Of a DNA stretch of 64,000 nucleotides, positions 42,211 through 51,062 are shown piece by piece; positions within the stretch are counted from its first letter, which is position 1, and each line of letters begins with the position of its first letter. The notes below the pieces were generated by a model, which saw only the letters and a program-made list of their open reading frames with translations, was not told where the DNA came from and ran no database searches. The stretch lies in assembly GCF_934630525.1 (NCBI RefSeq), contig NZ_CAKTVX010000005.1, forward strand, positions 62,001-126,000, in the 5' to 3' direction. Made by a program: the position numbers and the translations under genes. Source of the stretch: an uncultured Slackia sp. GTDB lineage: Bacteria > Actinomycetota > Coriobacteriia > Coriobacteriales > Eggerthellaceae.

Positions 42211-42930
42211 ATGTTCACATCCGCACAACATAGTTCGACTGCGTTCGATGCGCGCTTCGCCCTTGTGGGTTTGCTCGCGTATTCCGTTTCGCTTCTATTC
42301 GTGTCAACGTGGCTGGGATTGGGCGCGTTTGGCGTGCTCTTGGCCATGGCGCTTTTATACTTTCGAATTTCGCTGCGCAGTATGGCCGCATGCATTGCTC
42401 CGCTTGCGTTCATTCTCGCGTGTACCGTCATCGCCCAAATTCCCCACGGCATAGGTGCCGGCCTTTTCTATGCAGCACGCATCGTGGTTCTTGCGCTGTC
42501 CGCGCTTTCGGTTGCGCTCGCGTACGACAGTGCGCAATTTACCCGTGCGTTTTCGAGCTTGATGCGCCCCCTCCGAAATCTCGGGGTTCCTGTGGACGAT
42601 ATCTCGACGACGTTCTCGCTTGCCCTCCGCTTCATTCCGGCATGTTTTGATGAATATGCGATTGTGTGCCAGGCGCAACGTTCGCGGTGCGCGAATTTCG
42701 ATGACGGTGGCTTTGTGGGCAGGATAATGCAGCGAGGCAGGGCTTTTGTTCCAATGCTCGTGGGGTTGTTTCGCCATGCGAGCGTATTGGCTTGCGCGAT
42801 GGAGGCCCGATGCTATGGCGCGCCTGGCGCTCGTACGAGCTTGCGCGGCGAACAGCATGTGGAGCCGTGTTCGGTGATTATGGTCATGGCATTTTCTGTC
42901 TTCTGCATCGTTGTAGGCGTTCTCTTCTAA
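42211..42930 (+). CDS. Energy-coupling factor transporter transmembrane protein (EcfT-like)
   Basis: 239 residues with about five or six membrane helices and two cytoplasmic Ala-Arg-type coupling segments (AQRSRC and MEARCYG) as in EcfT. It would join an S component to the ATPases. The ATG at 42211 has a poor Shine-Dalgarno; the upstream frame is taken by a terminator hairpin. No EcfA or S component is adjacent, which is unusual, so it may act with distant or shared modules. Confidence 0.8.
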   Translation: MFTSAQHSSTAFDARFALVGLLAYSVSLLFVSTWLGLGAFGVLLAMALLYFRISLRSMAACIAPLAFILACTVIAQIPHGIGAGLFYAARIVVLALSALSVALAYDSAQFTRAFSSLMRPLRNLGVPVDDISTTFSLALRFIPACFDEYAIVCQAQRSRCANFDDGGFVGRIMQRGRAFVPMLVGLFRHASVLACAMEARCYGAPGARTSLRGEQHVEPCSVIMVMAFSVFCIVVGVLF

Positions 42931-43049
42931 AGAAGCCTGTGCGTAAAGCGACCAATGCGCCTTCGAACGACGCTTCGTATGCCAGTCTCCGTTGCTCGAG
43001 CCCCTTTGCCGGCTAAGTTACGCCGTTTGCCGCATCGCCCTTTCGCGTG

Positions 43050-43058
43050 TGGTATACA
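43050..43058 (+). promoter_or_regulatory. Extended -10 promoter for eno
   Basis: TGG-TATACA upstream of eno, 60 bases before the ATG. Confidence 0.4.
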
Positions 43059-43117
43059 ATTTCGCTGTTAGGGCGGGGCTTGTAGGTCCCGGTTCGTTCA
43101 TCATAGGAGGAAACTTC

Positions 43118-44407
43118 ATGAGCATCATCTTCGACGTCTACGGCCGAGAGGTTCTCGATTCCCGCGGCAACCCCACGGTTGAGGTCGAGGTTACCCTCGA
43201 CGACGGTTCGTTCGCCCGCGCGATCGTTCCGTCTGGCGCATCTACGGGCGCATTCGAGGCTGTTGAACTGCGTGACGGCGATAAGGGCCGCTACCTTGGC
43301 AAGGGCGTTCAGAAGGCCGTCGACCATGTGAATGAGGAAATTGCCGAAGCCATTATCGGCATGGACGCTCGCGACCAGCGCGCTATCGACGCCGAAATGA
43401 TCGACGTCGACGGTACTCCGAACAAGGGCAACCTGGGTGCGAACGCCGTTCTGGGCGCTTCTCTCGCTTGCGCACGTGCTGCTGCCCAGTCGAGCGAGCT
43501 GCCGCTGTATCGCTACGTTGGCGGTGCGAATGCCCATGTGCTGCCGACGCCCATGATGAACATTCTCAACGGCGGCGTGCATGCCGACAACAACGTTGAC
43601 TTCCAGGAATTCATGATTATGCCTGTTGGCGCCGAGTCGTTCGCCGAGGGCCTGCGTTGGTGCGCCGAGATTTATCACACGCTGAAGAAGGTTCTGCATG
43701 AAGCTGGCCTCGGTGGCGGCGTGGGCGACGAGGGCGGTTTCGCTCCCAACCTGAAGACCAACGAAGAGCCCCTGAAGTACATCGTTCAGGCGTGCGAGGC
43801 CGCGGGCTACAAGCCGGGCAGCGACATCATGTTCGCCATGGACCCCGCTTCCACGGAATACTACGACGCCGAGCGCGGCATGTATTGCCTCGCGGGCGAA
43901 GGCGTTGAGTACACGAGCGAGCAAATGGTCGATTACTGGGAGAAGCTCGTCGACAAGTACCCCATCATCTCCATCGAAGACGGCATGGCCGAGGAAGACT
44001 GGGATGGCTGGAAGCTTCTTACCGATCGCATTGGCGATCGCGTGCAGCTCGTCGGCGACGATCTGTTCGTCACGAACACCGAGCGTCTGAAGAAGGGCAT
44101 TGAGATGGGCGTCGCCAACGCCATTTTGGTGAAGGTGAACCAGATCGGCAGCCTCACCGAGGCGCTCGAGGCTATCGAGATGGCCAAGGAAGCCGGCTAT
44201 GCGTGCGTCATGAGCCATCGTTCTGGCGAGAGCGAAGACACCACGATCGCCGACCTGGCTGTTGCCATGAATACCGGCCAGATTAAGACGGGTGCTCCAT
44301 GCCGCAGCGACCGCATCGCCAAGTACAACCAGCTCATCCGCATCGAGGAAGAGCTCGGCATGTCCGGCGCATATGCTGGCAAGGATGCGTTCTACAACAT
44401 CAAGTAG
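43118..44407 (+). CDS. eno: Enolase
   Basis: 429 residues: VYGREVLDSRGNPTVEVEV, SGASTGAFEAVELRDGD, GVGDEGGFAPNL, SIEDGMAEEDW and SHRSGESEDTTIAD, with the acid/base Glu and Lys and the metal Asp/Glu. Turns 2-phosphoglycerate into phosphoenolpyruvate. AGGAGGAAA lies before the ATG at 43118; an upstream open frame from 42992 is not protein-like. Ends in a terminator. Confidence 0.98.
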   Translation: MSIIFDVYGREVLDSRGNPTVEVEVTLDDGSFARAIVPSGASTGAFEAVELRDGDKGRYLGKGVQKAVDHVNEEIAEAIIGMDARDQRAIDAEMIDVDGTPNKGNLGANAVLGASLACARAAAQSSELPLYRYVGGANAHVLPTPMMNILNGGVHADNNVDFQEFMIMPVGAESFAEGLRWCAEIYHTLKKVLHEAGLGGGVGDEGGFAPNLKTNEEPLKYIVQACEAAGYKPGSDIMFAMDPASTEYYDAERGMYCLAGEGVEYTSEQMVDYWEKLVDKYPIISIEDGMAEEDWDGWKLLTDRIGDRVQLVGDDLFVTNTERLKKGIEMGVANAILVKVNQIGSLTEALEAIEMAKEAGYACVMSHRSGESEDTTIADLAVAMNTGQIKTGAPCRSDRIAKYNQLIRIEEELGMSGAYAGKDAFYNIK

Positions 44408-44444
44408 TTTTGCGTCGAATCGATTTTGTGCAAGAGTGAATCGC

Positions 44445-44474
44445 GAAAGCCCCAGCAGTTGCTGGGGCTTTCTT
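44445..44474 (+). terminator. eno terminator
   Basis: GAAAGCCCCAGCA / TGCTGGGGCTTTC with a short loop. Confidence 0.85.
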
Positions 44475-44608
44475 GTTGCCGCGAGAAAACTTGGAGCGAA
44501 TTCGTCCGAAAACCCTGCAGTATGTGGGGTATAGTGAATGAGTTGTGTTGAAACGCTGTTCAGGGGTGTTCGGTGTTTCAACGAGTCGCTAAAGAAAGCA
44601 GGAATACT

Positions 44609-46078
44609 ATGGCAAAGTCCAACGGGGGCTCGTCATCTCAGGTGAACGATCCCAATGGCTTGTCGCTGCCGCATCTTATTGCGGCCGTGATTACCGCCGT
44701 CATCGGCGGTGGCGTCTTCACCATGGCCGGCGATATGGCCGCGGCGGGCGCGAATACGGGTGCCGTGCTCATCGGCTGGGTTGTATGCGGCATCGGCGTT
44801 TTCTCGCTCATGATGTGCTTCTACGCGCTGAGCAAATATAAATCCGAATTGGTGGGCGGCATCTATTCGTATGCTCGCGCCGGTTGGGGCGAGTTCATGG
44901 GCTTCATTTCGGCCTATGGCTACTGGATTTCGGCGCTGCTCGCCACGGTTTCTTACACCACGCTTCTGTTCGCGTCCATCTCATACTTCGTGCCCCTGTT
45001 CGGTGAGGGCAATAACCTTCCTTCGGTCATTGGCGCATCCATCGTGGTTTGGATTTGCTGGCTTTTGGTGAGCCGCGGCGTGAAAGAGGCTGCGAGCGTC
45101 AACATCATCACGACTATCGCCAAGCTGGTTCCGCTGTTCGTCGCGATTGTCGCCATTCTGTTCAGCATGCATTTCGACCCGGAAATCTTCATGGACAACT
45201 TCTGGGGCGAGCCCGATGGACCGAGCTTGTGGGATCAGGTTGTTGGCACCGTGGGCGTAAGCATCTGGATCTTCTTGGGCATCGAGGGTGCTGTCGCCAT
45301 TTCCGGTCGTGCGAAATATAGCAAGGACGTAGGCCGCGCAACCGTTACCGCGTTCATTGGCATCCTGTGCATCTATCTGCTGGTTTCCATTCTGTCCATG
45401 GGCGTTATGCCTCGCGCTGAACTCGCGGAGCTTCCCAACCCGTCGATGGCAGGCGTGCTCGAGGCCGTTGTTGGTCCGTGGGGCGCTGCGCTCGTGAACC
45501 TGGGCGTCGCCCTGTCGCTTCTGGGCGCTATGCTGGGCTACACCATCATCTCTTCTGAATGCCCTCACGAGGCCGCGAAGCAGGGCGTGTTCCCGAAAGT
45601 CTTCGCGAAGGAAAACCGCAAGGGCGCTCCTATCGTCACCCTTACGGTGACCTGCCTCATCGTTCAGGTGTTCCTCGTCATCATCTTGTTCTCCGAGCAA
45701 ACGTACCAGTTCTTCTACGGCGTGTCGGTTTCGATGATCCTGATCCCGTACTTCTTCAGCTCGATGTTCTTGCTCGTGTGCGCATTTAAGAAGGATGGGT
45801 TTGAGGGCGTCACGGGCGGCAAGCTGGCGTTCTATCGCGGCATCGGCATCGTTGGCTTCTTCTACTCGATCTTCTTGATTTACGCGGGTGGTCTTACGGG
45901 CCTCATGATCACGACCATTCTGTTCGCGCCGGGCATCGTTTTGTACTGGTATGGCCAGAAAGAGCGCAACGAGGCATTCCTGCCGAAGACGCTCGACAAG
46001 GTGGTTGCCGCTGCTATTGTCGCGTTCTTCGTGATTAGTATCGTGTGCATTGCGACGGGTGTGATTTCGGTTATCTAA
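44609..46078 (+). CDS. APC-superfamily amino acid antiporter (basic amino acid type)
   Basis: 489 residues, twelve membrane helices. GLSLPHLIAAVITAVIGGGV with the glycine-rich helix-1 break and LVGGIYSYARAGWGEFMG are typical of APC amino acid/polyamine carriers; overall it resembles the arginine-ornithine / lysine antiporter branch (ArcD/YdgI-like). The substrate pair is an inference. GCAGGA precedes the ATG at 44609. Own terminator downstream. Confidence 0.87.
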   Translation: MAKSNGGSSSQVNDPNGLSLPHLIAAVITAVIGGGVFTMAGDMAAAGANTGAVLIGWVVCGIGVFSLMMCFYALSKYKSELVGGIYSYARAGWGEFMGFISAYGYWISALLATVSYTTLLFASISYFVPLFGEGNNLPSVIGASIVVWICWLLVSRGVKEAASVNIITTIAKLVPLFVAIVAILFSMHFDPEIFMDNFWGEPDGPSLWDQVVGTVGVSIWIFLGIEGAVAISGRAKYSKDVGRATVTAFIGILCIYLLVSILSMGVMPRAELAELPNPSMAGVLEAVVGPWGAALVNLGVALSLLGAMLGYTIISSECPHEAAKQGVFPKVFAKENRKGAPIVTLTVTCLIVQVFLVIILFSEQTYQFFYGVSVSMILIPYFFSSMFLLVCAFKKDGFEGVTGGKLAFYRGIGIVGFFYSIFLIYAGGLTGLMITTILFAPGIVLYWYGQKERNEAFLPKTLDKVVAAAIVAFFVISIVCIATGVISVI

Positions 46079-46118
46079 CTCTGCCGAGAACGCTTTCGTT
46101 GCGAAAAAGCGATGTGTC

Positions 46119-46147
46119 GGGCCAGGGAATTGTTCCCTGGCCCTTTT
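46119..46147 (+). terminator. Antiporter gene terminator
   Basis: GGGCCAGGGAA-TTG-TTCCCTGGCCC then TTTT. Confidence 0.9.
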
Positions 46148-46245
46148 GCGTTGGGGAAGGATGCGGCGCGATTACCTGGGCTTGTTTTCTGTTCGTGAAA
46201 ATAAGCGCGCGCGTGGGCGATTGAATGCCGCGCCTGTCGTCTCCG

Positions 46246-46254
46246 TGGTATGAT
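46246..46254 (+). promoter_or_regulatory. Extended -10 promoter for FtsB-like gene
   Basis: TGG-TATGAT, 69 bases upstream of the predicted ATG. Confidence 0.4.
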
Positions 46255-46322
46255 AATCAGACACAAGCTCACAGCATTACATCCACTTTAAACACACCAC
46301 GATGCAAGGGGCCTCATCTTTT

Positions 46323-47594
46323 ATGTCGCGCAACAGCAGCAATATCATTTCATTCGACGGCTCGAGCCGCGCATCTTCGCGTGCGTCGCGAGATGTTGTT
46401 GAGTCGCGCGCTGCTCGATATGACGAAAGCGCATCTATGCGCGGTCGCGACGTCTATGCCGCATCGGGCCGTGTAAGTTCCCATGCTGTTGGCGAAACAT
46501 CTTCCGCTCGCGGGCTCGACTACTCCCAATCGCTCGATTCGCTTTCAAGCGACCGTTTCGCCCGTGGCGAACGCGCTCGATTCTCGAAAGTCACGCGCTC
46601 TGGGCGTATTCAGCCCATCGTCGAGCCGGCTCCCTACGACGACCGCGAGGCATCATTCGCGGCGAATTCGCGCGTGAGTTCGCGTCCGGCTCGTTCGTCG
46701 CGTTCGGCTTCGGGCCGAGTGGCAACGAGGTCGTCCGGCTTCGATTTGGATGCATTCTCGGCATTCGACGATCTTGATGAGCAGCTCTTTGGCGGCGCTT
46801 CGGCTCGCTCGAATTCACGCCGTTCTTCTCGTTCCGGGGAGTCGCGCGCTTCGCGTGGCGCATCCGCGCAGCCTCGTGCCGCGGTCGAGGTATTCGACCC
46901 CGACGATATCGAAAATGACGAGGACGAGGCGTCGTATGGCTCGCGCCTTTCGAAAAAGGAGCGCCGTCAGAAGTCGAAGGCCAAGGCCAAAGCCGAGAAG
47001 CTTTTCAATCGTCAATTTGGAGGCGACGCTGGCGCTCCTGCGCAAGCGGGCAGTCGGGCGGCGGTCTACAAGGGCGAGATGGGTCGCAATCATAAGCGAG
47101 CTTTCAACGACCTTGGCGGTTCGAGCGAGGGACGCAGTGCCCGTGGCGGCCGAGGCGCGGCTGCCACAAGTCGCGCGTCGCAGACAAAAGCCCATTTGAG
47201 CGCACCGATTTGGGTCTATGCGCTCGGCATTTTGATTTGCATCGCCGCGGCTCTTTGGTTCTTGTATCCTATGGCGCAGCAGTATTACGTGGGTTTGCGC
47301 ACGCAAGACAAGCTTGAGGCGGAATACGCCCTGCTCAGCGAGCGCAACGCAGCTATCCAAAGCGACATCGATCGGCTTTCGACCGACGAGGGCATCGAAG
47401 ATGTCGCGCGCGAGCAGCTTGGTTGGGTGTCGAAGGGTGAGACCGCTGGCGTTGTGGTTGGCCTTTCTGAAGATGAATCGTCATCGACGCCCGATACGGT
47501 GCATGCTCAAATCGATTCTGCGAGCGTGAAAACGCCCGACACATGGTATTCGGGTGTGCTCGACCCTGTTTTTGGATATAGCGACGCTCAATAA
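46323..47594 (+). CDS. FtsB/DivIC-like septum protein with long disordered N-terminus
   Basis: 423 residues. Residues 1-290 are Ser/Arg/Ala-rich and low in complexity, presumably a cytoplasmic disordered arm. A single membrane helix follows (about 294-317, WVYALGILICIAAALWFLYP), then a short coiled coil (DKLEAEYALLSERNAAIQSD) and a VAREQLGWVSKGE end that matches the FtsB/DivIC family. Such proteins link FtsQ/FtsL to septal wall synthesis. ATG at 46323 (AAGGGG upstream) chosen over 46302. The arm far exceeds the usual 100-150 residue family length. Confidence 0.8.
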   Translation: MSRNSSNIISFDGSSRASSRASRDVVESRAARYDESASMRGRDVYAASGRVSSHAVGETSSARGLDYSQSLDSLSSDRFARGERARFSKVTRSGRIQPIVEPAPYDDREASFAANSRVSSRPARSSRSASGRVATRSSGFDLDAFSAFDDLDEQLFGGASARSNSRRSSRSGESRASRGASAQPRAAVEVFDPDDIENDEDEASYGSRLSKKERRQKSKAKAKAEKLFNRQFGGDAGAPAQAGSRAAVYKGEMGRNHKRAFNDLGGSSEGRSARGGRGAAATSRASQTKAHLSAPIWVYALGILICIAAALWFLYPMAQQYYVGLRTQDKLEAEYALLSERNAAIQSDIDRLSTDEGIEDVAREQLGWVSKGETAGVVVGLSEDESSSTPDTVHAQIDSASVKTPDTWYSGVLDPVFGYSDAQ

Positions 47595-47604
47595 AGCACG
47601 ATTC

Positions 47605-47634
47605 GAGCCGGGGAAATTCCCCGGCTCTTTCTTT
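47605..47634 (+). terminator. Terminator after FtsB-like gene
   Basis: GAGCCGGGGAA / TTCCCCGGCTC hairpin then TTTCTTT. Confidence 0.9.
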
Positions 47635-47677
47635 ACAATGAAGGCAAGACGGAAGGGCGAGCAGAAAGGTGCATCGC

Positions 47678-48628
47678 ATGAGGGTTGCTGCAATCGATAT
47701 TGGAACAGTAACGAGCCGTTTGCTCGTTGCGGATGTGGACGCTTCGGGCGTTCGGCAGGTGGCCCGCCAAAGCGCCATCACGAATTTGGGCGAAGGGGTC
47801 GATGCGTCGGGTGTGCTTTTGCCCGAGGCAATTGATCGCACGGTTGCCCAGGTCGCTGAGTACCGCAAGGTTATTGATGCATGTGCGGCCGATTGCTCGG
47901 TCGACCGCGTGGTCGCGCTTGCCACGAGCGCGAGCCGCGATGCGCGCAATTCGGACGTATTCGTGTCGCGCCTGCGTGAAGTCGGCGTTGAGCTTTCGGT
48001 GATTCCGGGCGAGCGTGAGGCGGCGCTGTCGTTTTTGGGCGCGTCGAATGATTTTCGCAACGAGGATTTGCTGTTTGCCGATATTGGCGGCGGTTCGACC
48101 GAGATGGTATTTGGTCGAGCGAGCGGTTCGGCGGGCGACCTCGTGCCTGATGTTGCGGTGCGAGCATCGCATTCTTTCAATATCGGCTGCCGTCGTATGA
48201 CGGAGCGATTCCTGGCTGGCGATCCGCCGACGAAAGACGAGCTTGCCGCGGCTTCAGCGTGGGCGCACGAGACGCTCGCCCCGTTTTTCGAAACGGGCAA
48301 TTCGTGTGACCGCCTTGTTGCGGTTGCGGGGACGCCTACGAGTGTGGTGGCCGTGCGAGATGCTTTGGTTCCCTATGACTCGTCGAAGGTTCATGGTGCT
48401 CGCGTGACGCGCGCTGAATTCGACGAAGTGGCTGAGCGCATGTGGGCGTTGCCGCTCGCCGAGCGCATGAAGGTTGCGGGCATTCAACCCAAGCGCGCGG
48501 GTATTTTTCCGGCGGGCCTCGTGATTCTGGGTGCGGTCATGGACCTTGCGAATCTTGACGGCTTCACGGTGAGCGAGAGCGATATTCTTATCGGCATTGT
48601 GCTCGATGCGGCAAGAAGCGCGCTCTAG
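47678..48628 (+). CDS. Ppx/GppA family phosphatase
   Basis: 316 residues with the actin-like fold: RVAAIDIGTVTSRLL, ATSASRDARNSDVFVSRLRE, IPGEREAALSFLGA and DIGGGSTEMVFG. Exopolyphosphatase or guanosine pentaphosphate phosphatase. The first phosphate motif is DIGTVTSRL rather than the more common DIGSNSxRL. Lacks the C-terminal HD extension of long Ppx. ATG at 47678 preferred. Placed after an FtsB-like gene, as in some Actinobacteria. Confidence 0.9.
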   Translation: MRVAAIDIGTVTSRLLVADVDASGVRQVARQSAITNLGEGVDASGVLLPEAIDRTVAQVAEYRKVIDACAADCSVDRVVALATSASRDARNSDVFVSRLREVGVELSVIPGEREAALSFLGASNDFRNEDLLFADIGGGSTEMVFGRASGSAGDLVPDVAVRASHSFNIGCRRMTERFLAGDPPTKDELAAASAWAHETLAPFFETGNSCDRLVAVAGTPTSVVAVRDALVPYDSSKVHGARVTRAEFDEVAERMWALPLAERMKVAGIQPKRAGIFPAGLVILGAVMDLANLDGFTVSESDILIGIVLDAARSAL

Positions 48629-48880
48629 GAAACGCCGGTTAATTGCAAGGGCCCCATGCGCTCAATGCTCGGAGCATAGAGCATGTTAACGAGGGTGCCG
48701 GCTTGAACGCTGTTTTTGGTTTTATGGAAGGACGTCCTGGGGCGTGAGCATGGGGCCGATTGCCGCGAATCGGGCCCTTGTGCGTCGTTTGGCGATTCTC
48801 AAAACGCTTTGATCGCCCAGGGGTCGGCGTGCGCGGCGACTGGCGCAAAACGATGATATTAGCGTGTCTTTCGTGGGCTT
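48629..48880. other. Intergenic region with no supported gene
   Basis: About 250 bases without a convincing gene. Near 48675 there is ATGCTC-G-GAGCAT, similar to the centre of the 31-bp palindromes, but without their full arms. Confidence 0.5.
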
Positions 48881-48910
48881 TTGCGGCGATTGTTGCTCAT
48901 TTGCTATCAT
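48881..48910 (+). promoter_or_regulatory. tRNA-Leu promoter
   Basis: TTGCGG at 48881-48886, 18-base spacer and TATCAT at 48905-48910, 34 bases before the tRNA. Confidence 0.55.
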
Positions 48911-48944
48911 AGAAAACCGTGCAAATAAGCACGATAAGCATCGT

Positions 48945-49029
48945 GGGAGCGTGGCGGAATTGGCATACGCAGCGGACTTAAAATCCGCCGCCGCAAGGCT
49001 TGTGGGTTCGAGTCCCACCGCTCCTACCA
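48945..49029 (+). tRNA. tRNA-Leu (anticodon TAA)
   Basis: Acceptor GGGAGCG / CGCTCCT (with one G-U pair), anticodon stem GCGGA / TCCGC with loop CTTAAAA (anticodon TAA), long variable arm, TTCGA T-loop and encoded CCA. Confidence 0.95.
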
Positions 49030-49101
49030 AGGAAGAGCGTGGCTTCCAGATGCTTTTTTGCATGAACCCATTGCGGTGAACCTACGATCGGAAAGTCCGG
49101 T

Positions 49102-50172
49102 ATGAATTCAGCTGAAGTGAGAAACGAAAGCATGAACGAACTCCTTACGGCAGCGGCGAATCCGCCCGCGTCGTTCGAGGAGTACCTCATTCAGAATGCC
49201 AAGGTCGTAGGCGATTTAGTGAACTCGTATATCCCGTCGGGCGACCATCCCGATATGGATACGTATCTCTATGGGCCCCTTATGAAATACAGCGAGAACG
49301 GCGGTAAGCGTCATCGCCCGCTGATTTGCTTTGCGGCGTGCGTTGCTGTGGGCGGCGATATTCGCCATGCTGCATCCGCCGCTTCTGCCATCGAGCACTT
49401 CCATACGGCGGCTCTTATTCACGACGATATCGCCGACGAGGCGACTACACGTCGCGGCGTGCCCTGCATGCACCTCACCGAAGGCTTGGGCATCGCCATT
49501 AACACGGGCGACCTTGCGCTTTCCATGGTGAATGGTGCCGTTATGAGGGATCCGTATCTTACCGATGCCCAAAAAGTGCGCGTGGTTACCGAGCTTATCG
49601 AAATGACCCGTCGCACCATCGAGGGCCAGGCCCTCGATTTGGGCTGGGCGCGCGACAAGCGTTACGACATCACTCCCGACGATTATCTGTGCATGGCAAT
49701 TCATAAAACCGCGCATTATTCTGGTGCGGTTCCGTTGGCTGTCGGTGCCATCGTTGGTGGCGGCACCGAAGAACAGATTGCCGCGCTGCGCGAATATGGC
49801 TTGGCTACGGGTTTGGCTTTCCAAATTCAAGACGACCTGCTCAATATCGAGGGCGACCCCGAAATCGTGGGCAAAGATTACGCGAGCGATATTACCGAGG
49901 GCAAACGTACGCTCATGGTTGTGCATGCGCTGAAGCACTCCGACAAGCGCGATCGCCTCGTTGAGATTCTCTCTTCGAAAACGACCGATGTCGCTGAGCT
50001 TGCCGAGGCTGTCTCGATTATGCGCGAGGCTGGTTCTCTCGATTATGCGCGCGATTACGCGAGCTCGCTTACCGATAAGGCAAAGGAAAAGCTCCTTCAG
50101 GAAATCGACGAGAGCAATGCTCGCGCGCTGCTCATTTCTATGGCCGATTATTTCATCAATCGCATGAAATAA
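49102..50172 (+). CDS. Polyprenyl diphosphate synthase
   Basis: 356 residues, trans-isoprenyl synthase: GGKRHRPLICF (isopentenyl diphosphate binding), first Asp motif HDDIADEATTRRG, KTAHYSG, and second Asp motif FQIQDDLLNIEGDPE, where the last Asp of DDxxD is Asn. Extends allylic diphosphates, perhaps to menaquinone-type side chains. Product length is not decidable. ATG at 49102 chosen (GGAAAG upstream); 49132 is an alternative. Next to the isoprenoid genes only in a wide sense (ispD/ispF lie 11 kb away). Confidence 0.9.
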   Translation: MNSAEVRNESMNELLTAAANPPASFEEYLIQNAKVVGDLVNSYIPSGDHPDMDTYLYGPLMKYSENGGKRHRPLICFAACVAVGGDIRHAASAASAIEHFHTAALIHDDIADEATTRRGVPCMHLTEGLGIAINTGDLALSMVNGAVMRDPYLTDAQKVRVVTELIEMTRRTIEGQALDLGWARDKRYDITPDDYLCMAIHKTAHYSGAVPLAVGAIVGGGTEEQIAALREYGLATGLAFQIQDDLLNIEGDPEIVGKDYASDITEGKRTLMVVHALKHSDKRDRLVEILSSKTTDVAELAEAVSIMREAGSLDYARDYASSLTDKAKEKLLQEIDESNARALLISMADYFINRMK

Positions 50173-50193
50173 TGCGATGCTAAGGACGAAGCT

Positions 50194-50940
50194 ATGATTC
50201 CTCAAGCAATTCATAGGGAAGGCGAAGCCGACGAGGGCTTTGAGCTGGGCGAACGCCTGCTGTATTTGCGTACGCCGTATTTTTCGGGCAAAGACGTCGA
50301 GCAGCTGCAAACGGCTCTCGGCGCGCTTGGCTTTGCATGCGGCGGCGTAAGCGGCACGTTTGGCGCCTATACCGAAGGCGCCCTGCGCAAGTTTCAGTTG
50401 AACATGGGCCTTGTGCCCGACGGCATCGCTGGCGTGAAAACATATGCGACGCTGCGTCATTTGCATAATGCATGGCAAGACAAGCCTCAAATCGAAGATC
50501 GCGCGTACATGGGCTTTGCGCGTGCCGCCGATGTGCTCGAAAACCACGCCGTGTGTCTGTTCGGTACGGAGGAATACACGCGCAGCGTGGCGTCGAACAT
50601 GTCGAACTTGGCGATGGCCACGAATCCGCGCTCTAAAATGGTAAGCGCTGAAACGTTGCTCGTGCCTCCCGATGCGAATATGCTGCTTGCGCATATCGTG
50701 CGTTCGGGCCAGCCGTACGAAACGAACGTGCCGCGCGTTGTATGCGATGACCCCCAGACGCTTGGTCGCCGTATCGCGAATGCGGTTGATGCAGCCAACG
50801 AGGCTGCTGAAGCTGGTCGTCCTCGCCGTATCGTTCTTGAAATCGTTGGTCCTGGCGTTGATGAGAGCGTGGCGGCTATCGAGCGCGCCGCGCATCACGA
50901 TGCGATTACGCTTTTGGATGCGTTCTGCAACGCGTTTTAA
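50194..50940 (+). CDS. Peptidoglycan-binding domain protein with unassigned C-terminal domain
   Basis: 248 residues, no signal peptide. Residues about 20-95 form a PG_binding_1 domain (FSGKDVEQLQTALGALGFAC, then TEGALRKFQLNMGLVPDGIAG). The C-terminal 130 residues (LVPPDANMLLAHIVRSG, RRIVLEIVGPGVDESV) hold alternating strand-helix segments that recall an amidase or CwlM-like fold, but I see no zinc ligand set. A CwlM-type regulator is one idea only. AAGGACG lies before the ATG; likely cotranscribed with the prenyl synthase 21 bases upstream. Confidence 0.65.
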   Translation: MIPQAIHREGEADEGFELGERLLYLRTPYFSGKDVEQLQTALGALGFACGGVSGTFGAYTEGALRKFQLNMGLVPDGIAGVKTYATLRHLHNAWQDKPQIEDRAYMGFARAADVLENHAVCLFGTEEYTRSVASNMSNLAMATNPRSKMVSAETLLVPPDANMLLAHIVRSGQPYETNVPRVVCDDPQTLGRRIANAVDAANEAAEAGRPRRIVLEIVGPGVDESVAAIERAAHHDAITLLDAFCNAF

Positions 50941-50970
50941 ATTCAAAACCGGTTTCTTTTCAGGTTTCTG

Positions 50971-51000
50971 AAAGCCCGCTGTGTGCGGGCTTTTGTTTTT
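50971..51000 (+). terminator. Terminator after PG-binding gene
   Basis: AAAGCCCGC / GCGGGCTTTT hairpin then T-rich run. Confidence 0.9.
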
Positions 51001-51062
51001 TGCTGTTAAGGCTGGTAAAGTATCTTTCATATGATTTCAACCAGGCGATGGGGGCCGGGCTT

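Noticed and set aside
48722..49063. Minus-strand 113-codon frame
   Set aside because: It runs antisense through tRNA-Leu; the VGLEPTSLAAADFKSAAYAN stretch is a well-known false protein from antisense tRNA.
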